A stretch of DNA of 64,000 nt, taken from the NCBI GenBank assembly GCA_922989275.2, contig OV277858.1:2790001-2854000 (forward strand). Reading direction: 5' to 3'. Position numbers and translations under genes: made by a program. The notes under the pieces were generated by a model. It saw nothing but the letters and a program-made list of their open reading frames with translations, did no database searches and had not been told where the DNA came from. This document shows positions 25,860-36,084 of the stretch, piece after piece; the stretch's first letter is position 1, and the number at the start of each line of letters is the position of its first letter. The stretch comes from Gari tellinella. Lineage: Eukaryota; Mollusca; Bivalvia; Cardiida; Psammobiidae.

Positions 25860-25892
25860 GTCACTAAACCCCTTTTTCCTGGAGCGCGGCTC
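25860..25892 (-). repeat. Right terminal inverted repeat of DUF7869 transposon
   Basis: Reverse complement of the left repeat with 2 mismatches; followed by the ACAT target duplication at 25893-25896. Confidence 0.88.
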
Positions 25893-26378
25893 ACATACAT
25901 TTAGGGTCCGCCATTTTGAATTTCAAAAGTGCCGCCTTTCCCGGCTCAGATTTTGAGCAACCCTTACATTTCATTTTCTTGACACCCAAATAAATCACTG
26001 TGCCAATTTTCAAAATATATTCACAATTTAAACGATTGTTTTATCTTATCGGGTCTACTATAACGGGAACCTGACTAAGTCCTCATGAATACGGCAATTC
26101 AAGTTTCATCATGACGTCATACCGTTGTTATTGTGATGTCATGGATGTGAACTCATATCGCATGCCGTGCTCAGTCCGATTCCCGTCCGGCGGTTTTACT
26201 TCTATAAGGCAAACTCCAGATAAAGGGGGGGGGGGGGATTCGTAAAAAATAAACTAAAATCTGTTCTGCATTAAACTGTCGAATCTCATTAGAGTCGTTA
26301 CTTCGGGACGAGTCTGGTGTGTGGTAGCACTGTGAAGTTTGGTGCTGAAATAGGTCTATCTTTAATTTTATATGTATA
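25893..26378. other. No gene seen; right flank of the transposon
   Basis: Contains a TGACGTCA octamer at 26112-26119 and a G10-11 homopolymer at about 26226-26237. No domain-bearing frame. Confidence 0.5.
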
Positions 26379-26650
26379 CAGTGCTCCCTCTCTTCAACGA
26401 CACCTAATGGGAGACACAAATTGTGTGTGCTGATGGAGTCGTTATAAGGAGGGAAATCAAGATTTGGCTTACATTTGCAAACAGCTTGAATCCAGATCAG
26501 AAGCTGCGTAACATTACATTTAATCTATCACTTATATTTAACTTTGAGCAAAATCAACAGGCAACATTGCAGCAGTAAAATCAATAGACATAAGTGGACT
26601 GTAAGGAGGGGTCGTTGTTTGGAGGGCAGTTACAGGGAGGGAGTACTGAT
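26379..26650. mobile_element. MITE, probable Tc1/mariner derivative
   Basis: Left end TACAGTGCTCCCTCTCTTCA, right end inverted GGGAGGGAGTACTG. The left side has the expected TA next to CAGT; on the right the flank is mutated or missing. The middle matches 1505-1768, including the half hairpin AGCTTGAATCCAGATCAGA. Confidence 0.6.
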
Positions 26651-26995
26651 GGTGGCCGCATGTGTCCTCCGTTTGCATCAAAGCAAGCACGGCATCATCG
26701 TCGAATGGACCTCTCCAACGCTGCCAAAAACTGCTAAGGAATGTCATTTCCATACCATGACTAAACAATAGGCAAGCTGTTCCAACGACAATGGCTGTTT
26801 CGGTAGACGTCGCAAATGACGCACAATCTCGTCCCAAACGTGGTCAGTTAGCGTGAGTTCGGATAAGACTGCGGGTCAGCCGATTAACAAATTACCCAAT
26901 AGCCAGTTTCTAGTTTTTTAAAGCAGGTTAAAAGCAAAACAAAATGCGCCTTAAGGCTTCAAGCTACTTTTTGATAGATATTGTTATGTAAACAT
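26651..26995. other. No gene seen
   Basis: Overlapping open frames on both strands at 26538-26837 run into the MITE and show no known domain. Confidence 0.45.
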
Positions 26996-27600
26996 GTTTA
27001 TTATCTGAGATTGTTGTTTATTTATGATTTAAATACTTTAAAATGCGTAAATGCTATCTTTAGAACATGTTTACGTTTTTATAATATTCTAGAAGATCAT
27101 GGAATAGAAGAGAACATCACTGAATAATATGGAAACATATAGAATGATCTAGAAGTTTATATTCACTGATAAACAAGTTGAGTCGCATGATTTTATTTTG
27201 TTGACAGATTGCCCCCTGAAAGTCTATATTTAGTAATTGTATGACTGTTCAATGCCTTTCTACAATGGTAAAACTGTGTATATATAGAGACTTAACATTC
27301 ACTGCTTTGTCTCGGATCTTTCGACAGTCATCAGTGTACTAGACGTTTACTTGTTATATTGTTTGATACAGATATAATCTCTGGATTATTGAAAGTGTGG
27401 GACATTTCAATTAAAAGAGCAGTGTTTAATTATCCAAAAGGACAGGAATTATGATAATTTTAGGACTTTTTATTAACAGGTATTTACGTGTTTCTTCAAC
27501 TTGTAGATTTGTTTTTAATAAAGTTTGTAAAGTTTGTTGCTGGCTTTGTCTTTCTGTTGCGCCTGTTTCGTAACAATATGGAATATTTTCGTTATAGTGC
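26996..27600. repeat. Dispersed repeat, copy B (first copy at 6878-7600)
   Basis: Same landmarks in the same order and orientation as copy A, with the stretch around ACAACTGATCACATGATC missing. The two copies are 20 kb apart and clearly older than the LTR element. Confidence 0.7.
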
Positions 27601-28439
27601 ATTTTCATGACTGTATGAATTGGAACTATTTTCTTTAGCTGATGAATAAATTGAATGCGTTAAAAGTCGCTCCTATTGGGAAAAGGGTTGTTCCATGTTT
27701 TTGCTCTGAAGGAAGGCCGTGAAAACGCAAGCGAGCAACGTGAGGGTGAGCTCTGCAACGCTGTAAACAATATCGCGGGTGTGACCTCAGAACGGGGCTT
27801 ACTATAGGACGTCACTGACGGATTCAAAATTAGTGCAATCTTTTCAGCACTGTCCTCCGGCTGATAAGACGAAGTTCTTGAATGTTTCTAGCCGTAATGT
27901 TTCTAAACTGATACGATCACACATGTGTGTAACGGGACAAATACGTATATTGTCGACATTACGTCAATAGCGATATCCCTGGTCGCAGGTTCTAGCGAGC
28001 ATTACCGATTTGTCGATACGTCTCCAAAATGACAACATGATGTTACGATGAAGGCCAAATCGACCTGCGACATATGTTTTATTTCATTCCAGCCTCATAT
28101 ATGCTGACTGAACGTAAACGCTCATTTTCTGACAGCCGTGCCATAGCCGTCATGGTCGATAAAACAAACCTTACCTCGTTTTACTATGATTTACTTCCAA
28201 AACAAGCAGTGTACATTGAAAACGTGTTGCATGTACGTACAAATGTGTATACTGACCAGTACATGCCAAAACAGACAAACGTCTTTCGGCACACAAAATT
28301 AACGTTAATTCCAGAAAAGGGTGACCAATACATTCTACACTCTTTTCAAGAGTCTTTACGTGAGTATATATACAGTTAACAACTGCGTTTGGGAATGGAT
28401 TTTTTGAAATCAGAGATTACGGTATTCATCTTTTTGACC
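27601..28439. other. No gene supported
   Basis: A 101-codon frame (28074-28379) is the longest; it has no recognisable domain, and no splice structure around it could be made convincing. Confidence 0.45.
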
Positions 28440-28730
28440 ATCACACAGGCGTCCAGAGCTCAATCCCCGCCTGGGTTCTTCTGCTATGCTTTGTGTCACC
28501 ACGGTGGGTTCGAATCCCGACCTTGGCACTTCGGATTTATCAAGTTGGGAAGCCTTCCAGCTAGCTTGCGGAAGATCGGTGGTTCCAAACAGTTGCAAAT
28601 GTGTGCCAACTGCACTGCATAAAAGGCTTCTTGGGTCTTTCTTCACCTGTAATTAGCTAGACGTCGCGATATAAGTGGAATACTGTTAAAAGCGTTGTAA
28701 AATCATAACAAATCCAAACCCAAACCTGCT
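28440..28730 (+). repeat. Decayed tRNA-derived SINE
   Basis: A Pol III B-box-like GGTTCGAATCC (about 28508) inside GTGGGTTCGAATCCCGACC is followed by CAGCTAGCTTGCGGAAGATC and GGTGGTTCC, and later by GACGTCGCGATATAAGTGG and an A-rich AATCCAAACCC tail. This order (tRNA-like head, conserved middle, AAACCCAA-type tail) is that of a SINE family common in bivalve sequence. The A box is not clear. Confidence 0.65.
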
Positions 28731-29140
28731 ATGCTGCATTACGAGAGTTTCTTAGACATCATTGTCATTTCAAACATCTTATTGTATTTGATTCCGAGTT
28801 AAGTTCGAATTTGAAAGGAATAATATATATTTATTGTTTCCTTCATTCATGAAGATAAATAATATATTTACATATTTAACGATCAAACAAAACATCTACA
28901 TGTACAACGCATTCGCAATGTAACTCTATAAGATACATGTACAGGAGTTAAAGCCAGAGCAGACAAAAATATTGTATGATATATTATTGCCTTTTGCGTC
29001 TGTAAGATTCCATGCTTTGTAACATGTATTCACAAACTGTTCTAAATACATTTATGTTTTTTTATTTCTCCACTGAAGATCACAGCTCCAATTTATACAG
29101 TCATAAGTGTGTACTATAATAAATATGTTCTATATCTAAT
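28731..29140. other. No gene seen
   Basis: AT-rich, no recognisable repeat. Confidence 0.5.
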
Positions 29141-29774
29141 GCCCAGGTTACACAGACGCCCGGCTTACATCGGTACCCAATCGGTCTAATTATTTGCTGT
29201 TGTCATACGTGATTTAATGTCAGGCTTTCTGTGCAACCGGGTATCGGTGATGAATAATTATTCAATCGGTTAAACGCAACCTCGCCTCCAATTTGCTACC
29301 GATTGGCCACCGATTGGCGACTTATGAAATCCAATGGGCCACCGATTAAAAGCGCCCAACAACCAATCAATACTCGATGAATACCGATGGAATGCTGGCG
29401 GCAACCGATTGATCCCCAATTGATCACCGATTGAACTGCCATTAAAAACCGATAAAAACCGACGAGATCCAGAGTTTTAATTATCATCTTTTTACATCGG
29501 TGGTAAGTATCAGTTCGTCGGTGATATATGTAGTATACATGTTGTCAATCGGTTTTTTGTAAAATATTTTCACCGATCGAACTTTTTTAAACACGTTTAA
29601 AATTCCCAATCCGTGAGTTTTCCCCGAGGAAACTCATCTTTACCTAATAGCTATTGATAGGTTGAAAACAGGTGGCCAATAGGTGATAACGGTAGTAAAT
29701 AGGGTTTCACCGGTCCCTCCCTAGTTTGGTGAAAAACACAACCGATCACTCACCGATGGCTCTGTGTTACCGGA
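29141..29774. mobile_element. Putative MITE filled with ACCGAT motifs
   Basis: The ends are weakly inverted: GCCCAGGTTACACAGACGCC on the left, and CCGGTAACACAGAGCC on the opposite strand at the right. Between them ACCGAT or its complement ATCGGT occurs about 16-18 times in 630 bp, often as ACCGATTG. Arrays of a short motif inside terminal repeats are typical of transposase-binding regions. No coding sequence was found. Confidence 0.55.
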
Positions 29775-30361
29775 AATGTTAGCAGATGGTAGCTTAAAGC
29801 GGATTAAAACAGTAATCACCTGTCTACAACATTAGGAACATGCTATGGGAAATGGGTTAAAGAAACGTTATAAAGTATGAGTGTGTGTGTGTTTACACCA
29901 CTTTTTGGCAAAAAGCGTGTATCTAGGGATGGACCTACATTCAAACTTCTCTATTTTTCAACCGTAAAACCTCTCTATTATGACCACTAAAACGCAGGCT
30001 AATTGATTGCATAAAGCAAATTTTATTATAGAGGATTTGCTACATATATAGAGTTGTGACCCCTTCTCTGCCTTTCCCCATATTCAATGTTTATTTGCAA
30101 AGCAGCTCCTAACCCGTCGTCATTCAGATAAAACAAATCACCAGACTCTAAGACAAATGTGTCAATTACTATATTTTTTGCATTGCGTTTCGTTTGATAG
30201 ATCTACCCCAATTTCCGAGAGCGGCGATTTCACCACGCTTCGAAATTTTGATCAAAACGCCGCGAATCATAGCAGGAGCGGCGACAGCGAAGTAGAAACG
30301 ATCTGATTTTAATAGAAGCGTAACAGAGGCTTCTTGGTCGCCACTTCACGGCGATTCTATG
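29775..30361. other. No gene seen
   Basis: Contains a short (GT)n run near 29880 and a GC-rich patch (GGCGATTTCACC, GCCGCGAATC) at 30220-30300 without coding support. Confidence 0.45.
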
Positions 30362-31350
30362 ATTGTCTTTAAAGACATTTATTAATCCCCAATTGTTCTC
30401 ACTAGGATTGAAAATACAGTTAGATCATGAGAAAATGTTTCAGGCAACGGCTCAGCCATCTGAAGCTTTGATAAGAGGCCCTTTCATAATATATTTCAAT
30501 AGGTTTTTCAATGGGTGTTACTTACCAAGCTATCAGTTATTAGGTGCGGGCCTCACATGAGACGCCTGAATGATTATTTGCCTAAACGCTAGCCGAGTAT
30601 GTCCATGGGATCCATGCTTTGACTCAAACTTTCTACGGTGCTAGGTGTACCACCCAAGCTTGGTCATGTAACGTCTTTAAAGTCATTAATCCAGTCCATT
30701 CATTGAATACCCCCCCCCCAAAAAAAAATGTTCTCACTAAGCGTGAACATACAGGTAAAGCATGAGAACAATGTGCAGGCAACGACGCAGCCATCTGAAG
30801 TTTTGTAAAGAAGTCCTTACATACTATATCTCATTGGGGTTTTCAATGGGTTTGACTAACCAAACTATCAAATACAGGGTGCGGGCCTCAAATAAGACGT
30901 CTGACTAATTCTTTGCCGAGACGCTATACCGTCTGTGCATGTTCTCCATGCTTTGACTCAAACTATTTACTGGGGTAGGTGTTATCACCAGAGCTAGGCC
31001 AAGTATTGGCTTTAAATACTTTTCCTCAGTCCATTGAAGGGATCCTCCCATTGTTCTCGATAGGCGTGAAATTAACTGTAAAAGCATGACGCATGAGCTG
31101 CCGGCGGCTATACCAATCTCAGTTTACCTGGTGAGGCCCAGACATACGCACACTCTAGCAACTTTTCAATGGTTATTTCTAACCAAATTACCAAACATAA
31201 AAGTCGGGCCTCACATGAGACGCTTCAATGGTTCTTTACTATCGGCATGTGCACAAGACGTATGCTTCTTTTTCAAAGAAATTGCCTGGCTAGGCGTTAT
31301 GACAAAAAGTGTGTCATGAAATGTCTTTAAAGTCATCATAGATAAAGACG
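30362..31350 (+). repeat. Tandem array of a 312-335 bp unit, three copies
   Basis: Units start with GTCTTTAAAG(A/T)CATT at about 30366, 30674, 31009 and, partially, 31321. Each contains TTGTTCTCACTAGG, a GTGAAAATACAGGTAA-like motif, CAGCCATCTGAAG, TTTTCAATGGGTTTG, CGGGCCTCACATGAGACG and GCTTTGACTCAAACT. Single or partial copies are at 22775-23115 and, inverted, 46770-46850. Confidence 0.8.
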
Positions 31351-31973
31351 TTACAGACGGGACCAGAAATTCGTGACCTTGGACTTTGACCTATTGACAA
31401 AGGAGTTGAACACGACACAGTGTCTTTGTATGTCGATTATATGTGCCATGTTAATTTGAAATCCATTCACACATAAAAAAGTTGTAGATGGGACATGATT
31501 ATGAGAATGATTGAATGACGGACGTTCGTACATTTGTAGACTTGTTGGGTTTTTCGTTCTTTAAAATAACCAAGCAATAACACAACAGTACCCAATATTA
31601 ACAACGGAAAGAGTCGATATCTATTGTTTTCGATACCAGAAAAAGTGACCCTACGTGCACTCGGACAGGCGGACGGACGATACAATTACTAAATGCCTGC
31701 CTTCGGTGGTAAAAAAAGAGATCATTTGAGCACACTGCATATCCCAAAACTTGCTTTAAAACAGTAGAAAATATGTTTAGAAAGGAAATAAGATGTATTC
31801 CTAGAAAGTGTAGGGACAGTTTGAGAAATTGTTTCCAGAGTGGAGCTTAGACCTTCGTTCAAAATAAAGGATATACCATTAGGTCCCCACAATGTATGGG
31901 GACAAAGCGAGATTGCAGTTAGAAAACGTACCCACAAAGTTTGTTATTTAAATTGTTTTCTTTAAACACTATA

Positions 31974-32527
31974 CACTCGGTACACAAAGAAACGAGACTT
32001 ACATTAAGACGCAGTTTATTTCACTTACGGTAGCGGTTTACGATAGATACTGCAAGCGGATTATTCTCGGATTTCTTGTCGTGATTGATGATTTTCATCC
32101 CTATTTTATAGCTAAATTCGGGGCCATATCTGGTGATGTCGTTTGCAGCCAGGAAAGTACTGGTCACCCGCCTTGGTATCTCTGGGTTGAGTTGAAGAGG
32201 AAGATGTATTCTCGAGTCCCGGCACCACAGACGATTCAGGAACTGTACATGACTGCCACACTAGGATGGAATGCCATTCCTCAGCGTTTTGTTACACGTC
32301 TAGTCTCGATGCACCAGGTATGTCCAGCTTTTATCAACATAAAGGCAGATATACCAGATTGTAAACTGTAACTATTGAGAACAATGGTGACGCTTATGAT
32401 TTTTGTGGGAGTTACTCACAGTGGAATATACTTTAAAATTACAATGCGTTTTATTACAATATACTACAGAAAAGTGAAATAAAATGCATCTAAATGTAAG
32501 AAGTCTTGTTTCTTTTTGTATTGAGTG
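31974..32527 (+). mobile_element. Internally deleted Tc1-type transposon
   Basis: Inverted ends CACTCGGTACACAAAGAAAC and, on the opposite strand of the right end, CACTCAATACAAAAAGAAAC are each bordered by TA (31972-31973 and 32528-32529), the Tc1/mariner target duplication. The related repeat at about 60740-60780 runs through the same spot without the insert (TTTAAACAGAATATAGTTGCA), so it shows an empty site. The element is 554 bp long and keeps only the end of the transposase. Confidence 0.85.
32081..32371 (+). pseudogene. Tc1 transposase C-terminal fragment
   Basis: The frame ends with LWVELKRKMYSRVPAPQTIQ, then ELY, WNAIPQRFVTRLV and SMHQ. These match the closing part of Tc1-family transposases (glutamate region, then the 'PQT...W..IPQ' tail). 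The N-terminal DNA-binding domain and the two catalytic aspartates are deleted, so it is not an active protein. Confidence 0.85.
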
Positions 32528-33120
32528 TACAGTTGCAGACAAGTAAACAGAGAGATAAGGCTGAAAAAAAATGCATAGAGTTACTGTCTAGCTTTAAAAT
32601 CGTATTTTCTTATAAAAGAAATTATATGTTCCTAGAAAGGGTAGGGTCAGTTTGAGGCAACGTCCCCAGAGTGCACTTTATAATTTCTCTCTCAGAAAAC
32701 GGAGATAGCATTAGGTCTCCACAATGTCTTATGTGGTCCATCTGATTCTCGAACTTGACCGATGTAATATGGATATAAACATTATCATGTCATTATATGC
32801 CGCCCCACTGGGGGGCATAACAAAGATGTGTCCCTTTATACTCTAGGAATAGTCTGAGACATCGTCCCAAGAATAAAGCTTAGAATTTCTCTCAAAATAA
32901 AGGAGATACCATTAGGTCTCCACAATGTATAGGGACGAAGCGAGATTGGATTGAGATAACGTCCCAACAAAGTTTCAATTGTTTAGATAAGACTGAACAA
33001 TAAATGCAAAGAGTTACTGTCCGACTTTAAAACCTTATTTTCTTATAAAAGAAATAAGATGTGTTCCTTAAAAGTCTAGGATCAGTTTGAGACAACGTTC
33101 GCAGAGGTCAGCCATTAATT

Positions 33121-34363
33121 ATTTATTTAGTTCACTAACCCCCTATATTTGCCCAAAAAATTTAAGAAATAAAAAAATACACAAAATCACAGTATTTGTT
33201 TATTTTCATTCAAACCAACCTCAAAACTAACAAAAAGTAAAATTTGTTTGATTCTAGCCATACTAGTTATAAATTTATGTGACCTTAAAAGTACCCCCTT
33301 CGTGGCAAAAATGAACGTTTTTCACGTGTTTTTACTATTTATTCTTAAATTCAAGTATGGGCGCGGCGGAGTACCCACATTATATATAAATATTTGGAAA
33401 CATTATAAAAATCCCAACACAATGATATTTATTTTATTGCGGTACTCGAACGCGCTGAAATTTATTTTCTTTCAATTAGTTTAAAAAATGATAGAAAATC
33501 GACTCGCTACACTGGAGATCTAGAGGCATATATCTCTAGATATAGACTAATTCTACTGATAGTAATCTTTGTTTTTGCTTCTAAAAACTTTTTTTCCACA
33601 CATATATAGATATAATAAACTTGAATTTACTATTTGTCACTTTTTAAAAAATCACACATGTTTAAAAAGAAAGATAATCTAGTCTAATGTAGAACTCTAT
33701 AGGAATAAATATGGTTGAGTGACGTCGTTGTTGCTGTTGTCTCCCTTTGTAATAAACGTAAACAACAATCCGGATCTAGGTCTACGCATGTTCGGACTTC
33801 AAGTTTTCCTCATTCAACGAGACACTCATTCTACAGGTATGTTACTTTAGAATATTCTTTTTCTATGTCTACCTTTCTGCTTAATCTAGATCTACCGTTA
33901 ACTTTAGGTAGATCTAGACCTATTGATACACAATAGTGTATTCCGTAGATCTGCACCTGTGTCGATGTAGTTCTATCTGAATAGCTTTTCTCCGAAAAGA
34001 TTTAGATCTACCCGTGATTTAGATCTACTTGTACATTTTATCTGAATATTTTCCATGTCTACATAGTTTGACATAGGATCTATATATTTTGGAAGAACAT
34101 ATCGCGAAGAAAATGAAATAAATTCAGGAAATGCCGACTGCATACTGCGAACGTTTTTCTCTTTTAGTTGAGTGTAGATCGATAAGTTGGAGTTAAACGG
34201 TTTAGAAAATCATGTTAAATATAGTCTGTCTATGGAAAAGAAATTAATAATTAGTTTATATCTAGTTTATCCATAATCACTTACAAAATAATAATAACAA
34301 AAACAAAAAACATCGTACGTCTGCAAAAGGTTGTTCTATTTTTAGACAAGTTTTACATTGTAT
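33121..34363. other. AT-rich DNA, possible 5' exon of the decayed gene downstream
   Basis: No domain-bearing frame. TAGATCTA-type motifs are dense at 33510-34080. A plausible splice donor, CTACAG|GTATGTTAC, lies at about 33835 after sequence that could be a leader exon; the DDE/SWIM pseudogene on the other side of the LTR element starts with a splice acceptor, so this may be its first exon. This is inference only. Confidence 0.3.
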
Positions 34364-34367
34364 GCAT
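34364..34367. other. Target-site duplication (left), GCAT
   Basis: GCAT directly before the 5' LTR equals 45878-45881 directly after the 3' LTR; a fifth base does not match, so the duplication is 4 bp. Confidence 0.85.
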
Positions 34368-34415
34368 TGTGGGAAAAAGCACCCGCACTATGTTTACACA
34401 CAGTGCGTCATCGCG

Positions 34416-34423
34416 TGACGTCA
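34416..34423. promoter_or_regulatory. CRE-like TGACGTCA in the LTR
   Basis: A perfect palindromic CREB/ATF-type octamer upstream of the likely transcription start; the same site is at 45675-45682 in the 3' LTR. Binding is inferred from the motif only. Confidence 0.4.
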
Positions 34424-34558
34424 TTCGCAGCATCAGCCCTGACCCTGTATCTGTAAACCCCGCCAGCGTTCCGCAGTTCTAATACCAATGCCATTCAAGC
34501 CAGACGCACATTTACAAGCAAGAAGCATAATCTACCAACGTGGACTGAAGATCCTTCG

Positions 34559-34560
34559 GT
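34559..34560 (+). promoter_or_regulatory. Candidate splice donor in the LTR leader
   Basis: CCTTCG|GTGAGTAGAG fits the donor consensus well. Together with the acceptor at 42029 it would remove gag and pol and place the LTR leader next to the ATG of the downstream frame. A second donor-like site, CATCAG|GGTGAGTAAC, is at 34850-34853. Confidence 0.5.
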
Positions 34561-34619
34561 GAGTAGAGTTTACTTTGCTTTTTTGATGAGCATGATTTAT
34601 TTAGAGGTATTTACAACAG

Positions 34620-34632
34620 TGGCGTTGTCGGC
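34620..34632 (+). promoter_or_regulatory. Primer-binding site, probably tRNA-Ser
   Basis: TGGCGTTGTCGGC starts one base after the 5' LTR. TGG pairs with a tRNA CCA end, and the rest resembles the complement of the 3' end of some eukaryotic tRNA-Ser (one difference from the version I recall). The tRNA identity is not certain. Confidence 0.6.
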
Positions 34633-36084
34633 TAAAGTCTTGAACAGCCTTTAGTGCGCAAAAGTTGGGAATCCCTCGTAAGTTTATTCTGAATTCGTTT
34701 TGGTGAAGCTTTGAATAGGGAGTAGCGGAAAGTCGGAGTTTGTCCAGCCGTTACTCAGCGTTCTTAAGTTTTTTCAATAACGTTTATTGTTAAACTTCTC
34801 TGTATTTTGCATTTTTGTCACTCTCTCTGACTTCGGAGTTCGACCATCAGGGTGAGTAACAAAACTTGTAAAAGTTTATGTAGGTCATATCGGTGTTTAT
34901 GTTTACTCGATTCGATTTTTCGCCGAGGCTTTTCTGTGTCAAATGGGACGATCTTGATTAAGATTTGTTCAAATTCGACTCGGGAAAGTTGTAAGCAACA
35001 TTTTCATAGTTAAAATTTGGATTTACGACCTCGAATTACTTAGTTCCGATTGTTCATCGATCCCAATAAATTCATTAAGAAAATTAGCGAGGCAGAATCC
35101 GCCATTTTCGCATCGGCATTTATTTGCAGTAGAGGTGCGCAATAGGTTTTCGCGCATACGCAATAGGATTTCGCGCCTATTCTGATGCGCAGGTCTAGTG
35201 CTCGCATTGGTGTACAGACGACATCCTGTTGATCATTCACTGAGCATTTAACTTCGAAAATTGTCGTAAATAAAACATTTAGGCAACATTTATGAGTTTA
35301 ATTTGATAATAATATTGAAATAAGAATTAGTTACGCGAACAATCGCGTCACTCCCTATGTAAGTGATCCAAGCGTGATTTCTTGAAATTATTTTATTGAC
35401 ATTGTCCCGTTAATAACTTCCGGAGTGATTAACTATTACAATGGGTACTAAAGTAAAAAAAGTTTTCGAAATTTATTTCGTGGTTAAACACAATTACATT
35501 GTCAATCCGGAACTTATTGTAATATTGTGCAGTTGTATACATTGTGATTAATTTACAAGGTACATTGATCCAAGCTTGATTTCCGGAAATTCTTTTGTTT
35601 ACATTGTCCTGTTAATAACTTCCAGAGTGATTAACTATTACAAAGGGTACTAAAGTAAAAAAGTTTTCGAAATTTATTTCGTAGTTAAACACACTTACAT
35701 TGTCAATCTGGAATTTATTGTAACATTGTGCAGTGGCATACATTGTAATTAATTTACTGGGTACTAAAGACTGATTTATTTGCAGGCTTAATAATTTGTA
35801 ATTCTTTTACGGGCTACTAATTTGCGATTAATTGACAGCCTAACCCTATTGATTTAAGCATTAGTTGATCGTGTCAATTCATTTTGACCTTGACAATAGT
35901 TTTTTGGGTCATTATCTATATTCCGTGATAGTTTATTGCGTCGGGCTACGTGTTTGACCTTTGAACATTTATAGCGTCAAGCTACGTTTGACCTTTGAAC
36001 ATAGTCCCCGTGTCAATAGTTGACCGACTACCTGAAATCAAACACTTAGGCATTCTTGTACTGCCCAACGTCCCACATTGAGAT
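34633..36084 (+). other. Leader region of the LTR element
   Basis: 1.45 kb without a supported frame. It includes the tandem duplication at 35364-35766 and several upstream ATGs, which would have to be skipped or spliced out for Gag translation. Confidence 0.6.
35364..35766 (+). repeat. 202 bp tandem duplication in the leader
   Basis: TGATCCAAGC(G/T)TGATTTC begins at 35364 and again at 35566. Both copies continue through CCGTTAATAACTTCC-like, GTGATTAACTATTACAA, GGGTACTAAAGTAAAAAA, TTTCGAAATTTATTTCGT and ACATTGTCAATC(C/T)GGAA, with about 90% identity by eye. Function unknown. Confidence 0.88.

Larger units (their letters stand above)
20703..25892 (-). mobile_element. DNA transposon carrying a DUF7869-type gene
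   Basis: The ends are inverted repeats of 33 bp with 2 mismatches (20703-20735 and 25860-25892), beginning GAGCCGCGCTCCAGGAAAA. Both sides are bordered by ACAT, a 4 bp target-site duplication. The 5,190 bp between hold one multi-exon minus-strand gene that spans almost the whole element, so the gene is very probably its transposase. A TGACGTCA octamer lies near each end (20872 and 25819). Four-base target duplications and this gene type recall the Sola superfamily, but that is from memory and not established here. Confidence 0.8.
31700..33120. repeat. Diverged tandem repeat with CCATTAGGTCCCCACAATGT motif
   Basis: The motif ATTAGGT(C/C)(C/T)CCACAATGTAT-GGGAC occurs near 31880, 32690 and 32910. 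Each time it is preceded by TAGGGACAGTTTGAGAAA-like and CAAAATAAAGGAGATA-like sequence and followed by AAGCGAGATTG. A further copy lies at 60610-60830. The unit is interrupted by a Tc1 copy at 31974. Confidence 0.65.
34368..34618 (+). repeat. 5' LTR, 251 bp
   Basis: Starts TGTGGGAAAAAGC, ends TTTACAACA. It is identical in length to the 3' LTR with two substitutions (ACAAGCAAG against ACAGGCAAG; GATGAGC against GATGTGC). A palindromic CRE-type TGACGTCA lies at 34416-34423 in the probable U3 part. No clear TATA box was found. Confidence 0.95.

Noticed and set aside
28074..28379. 101-codon open frame
   Set aside because: No similarity recognised and no supporting signals.
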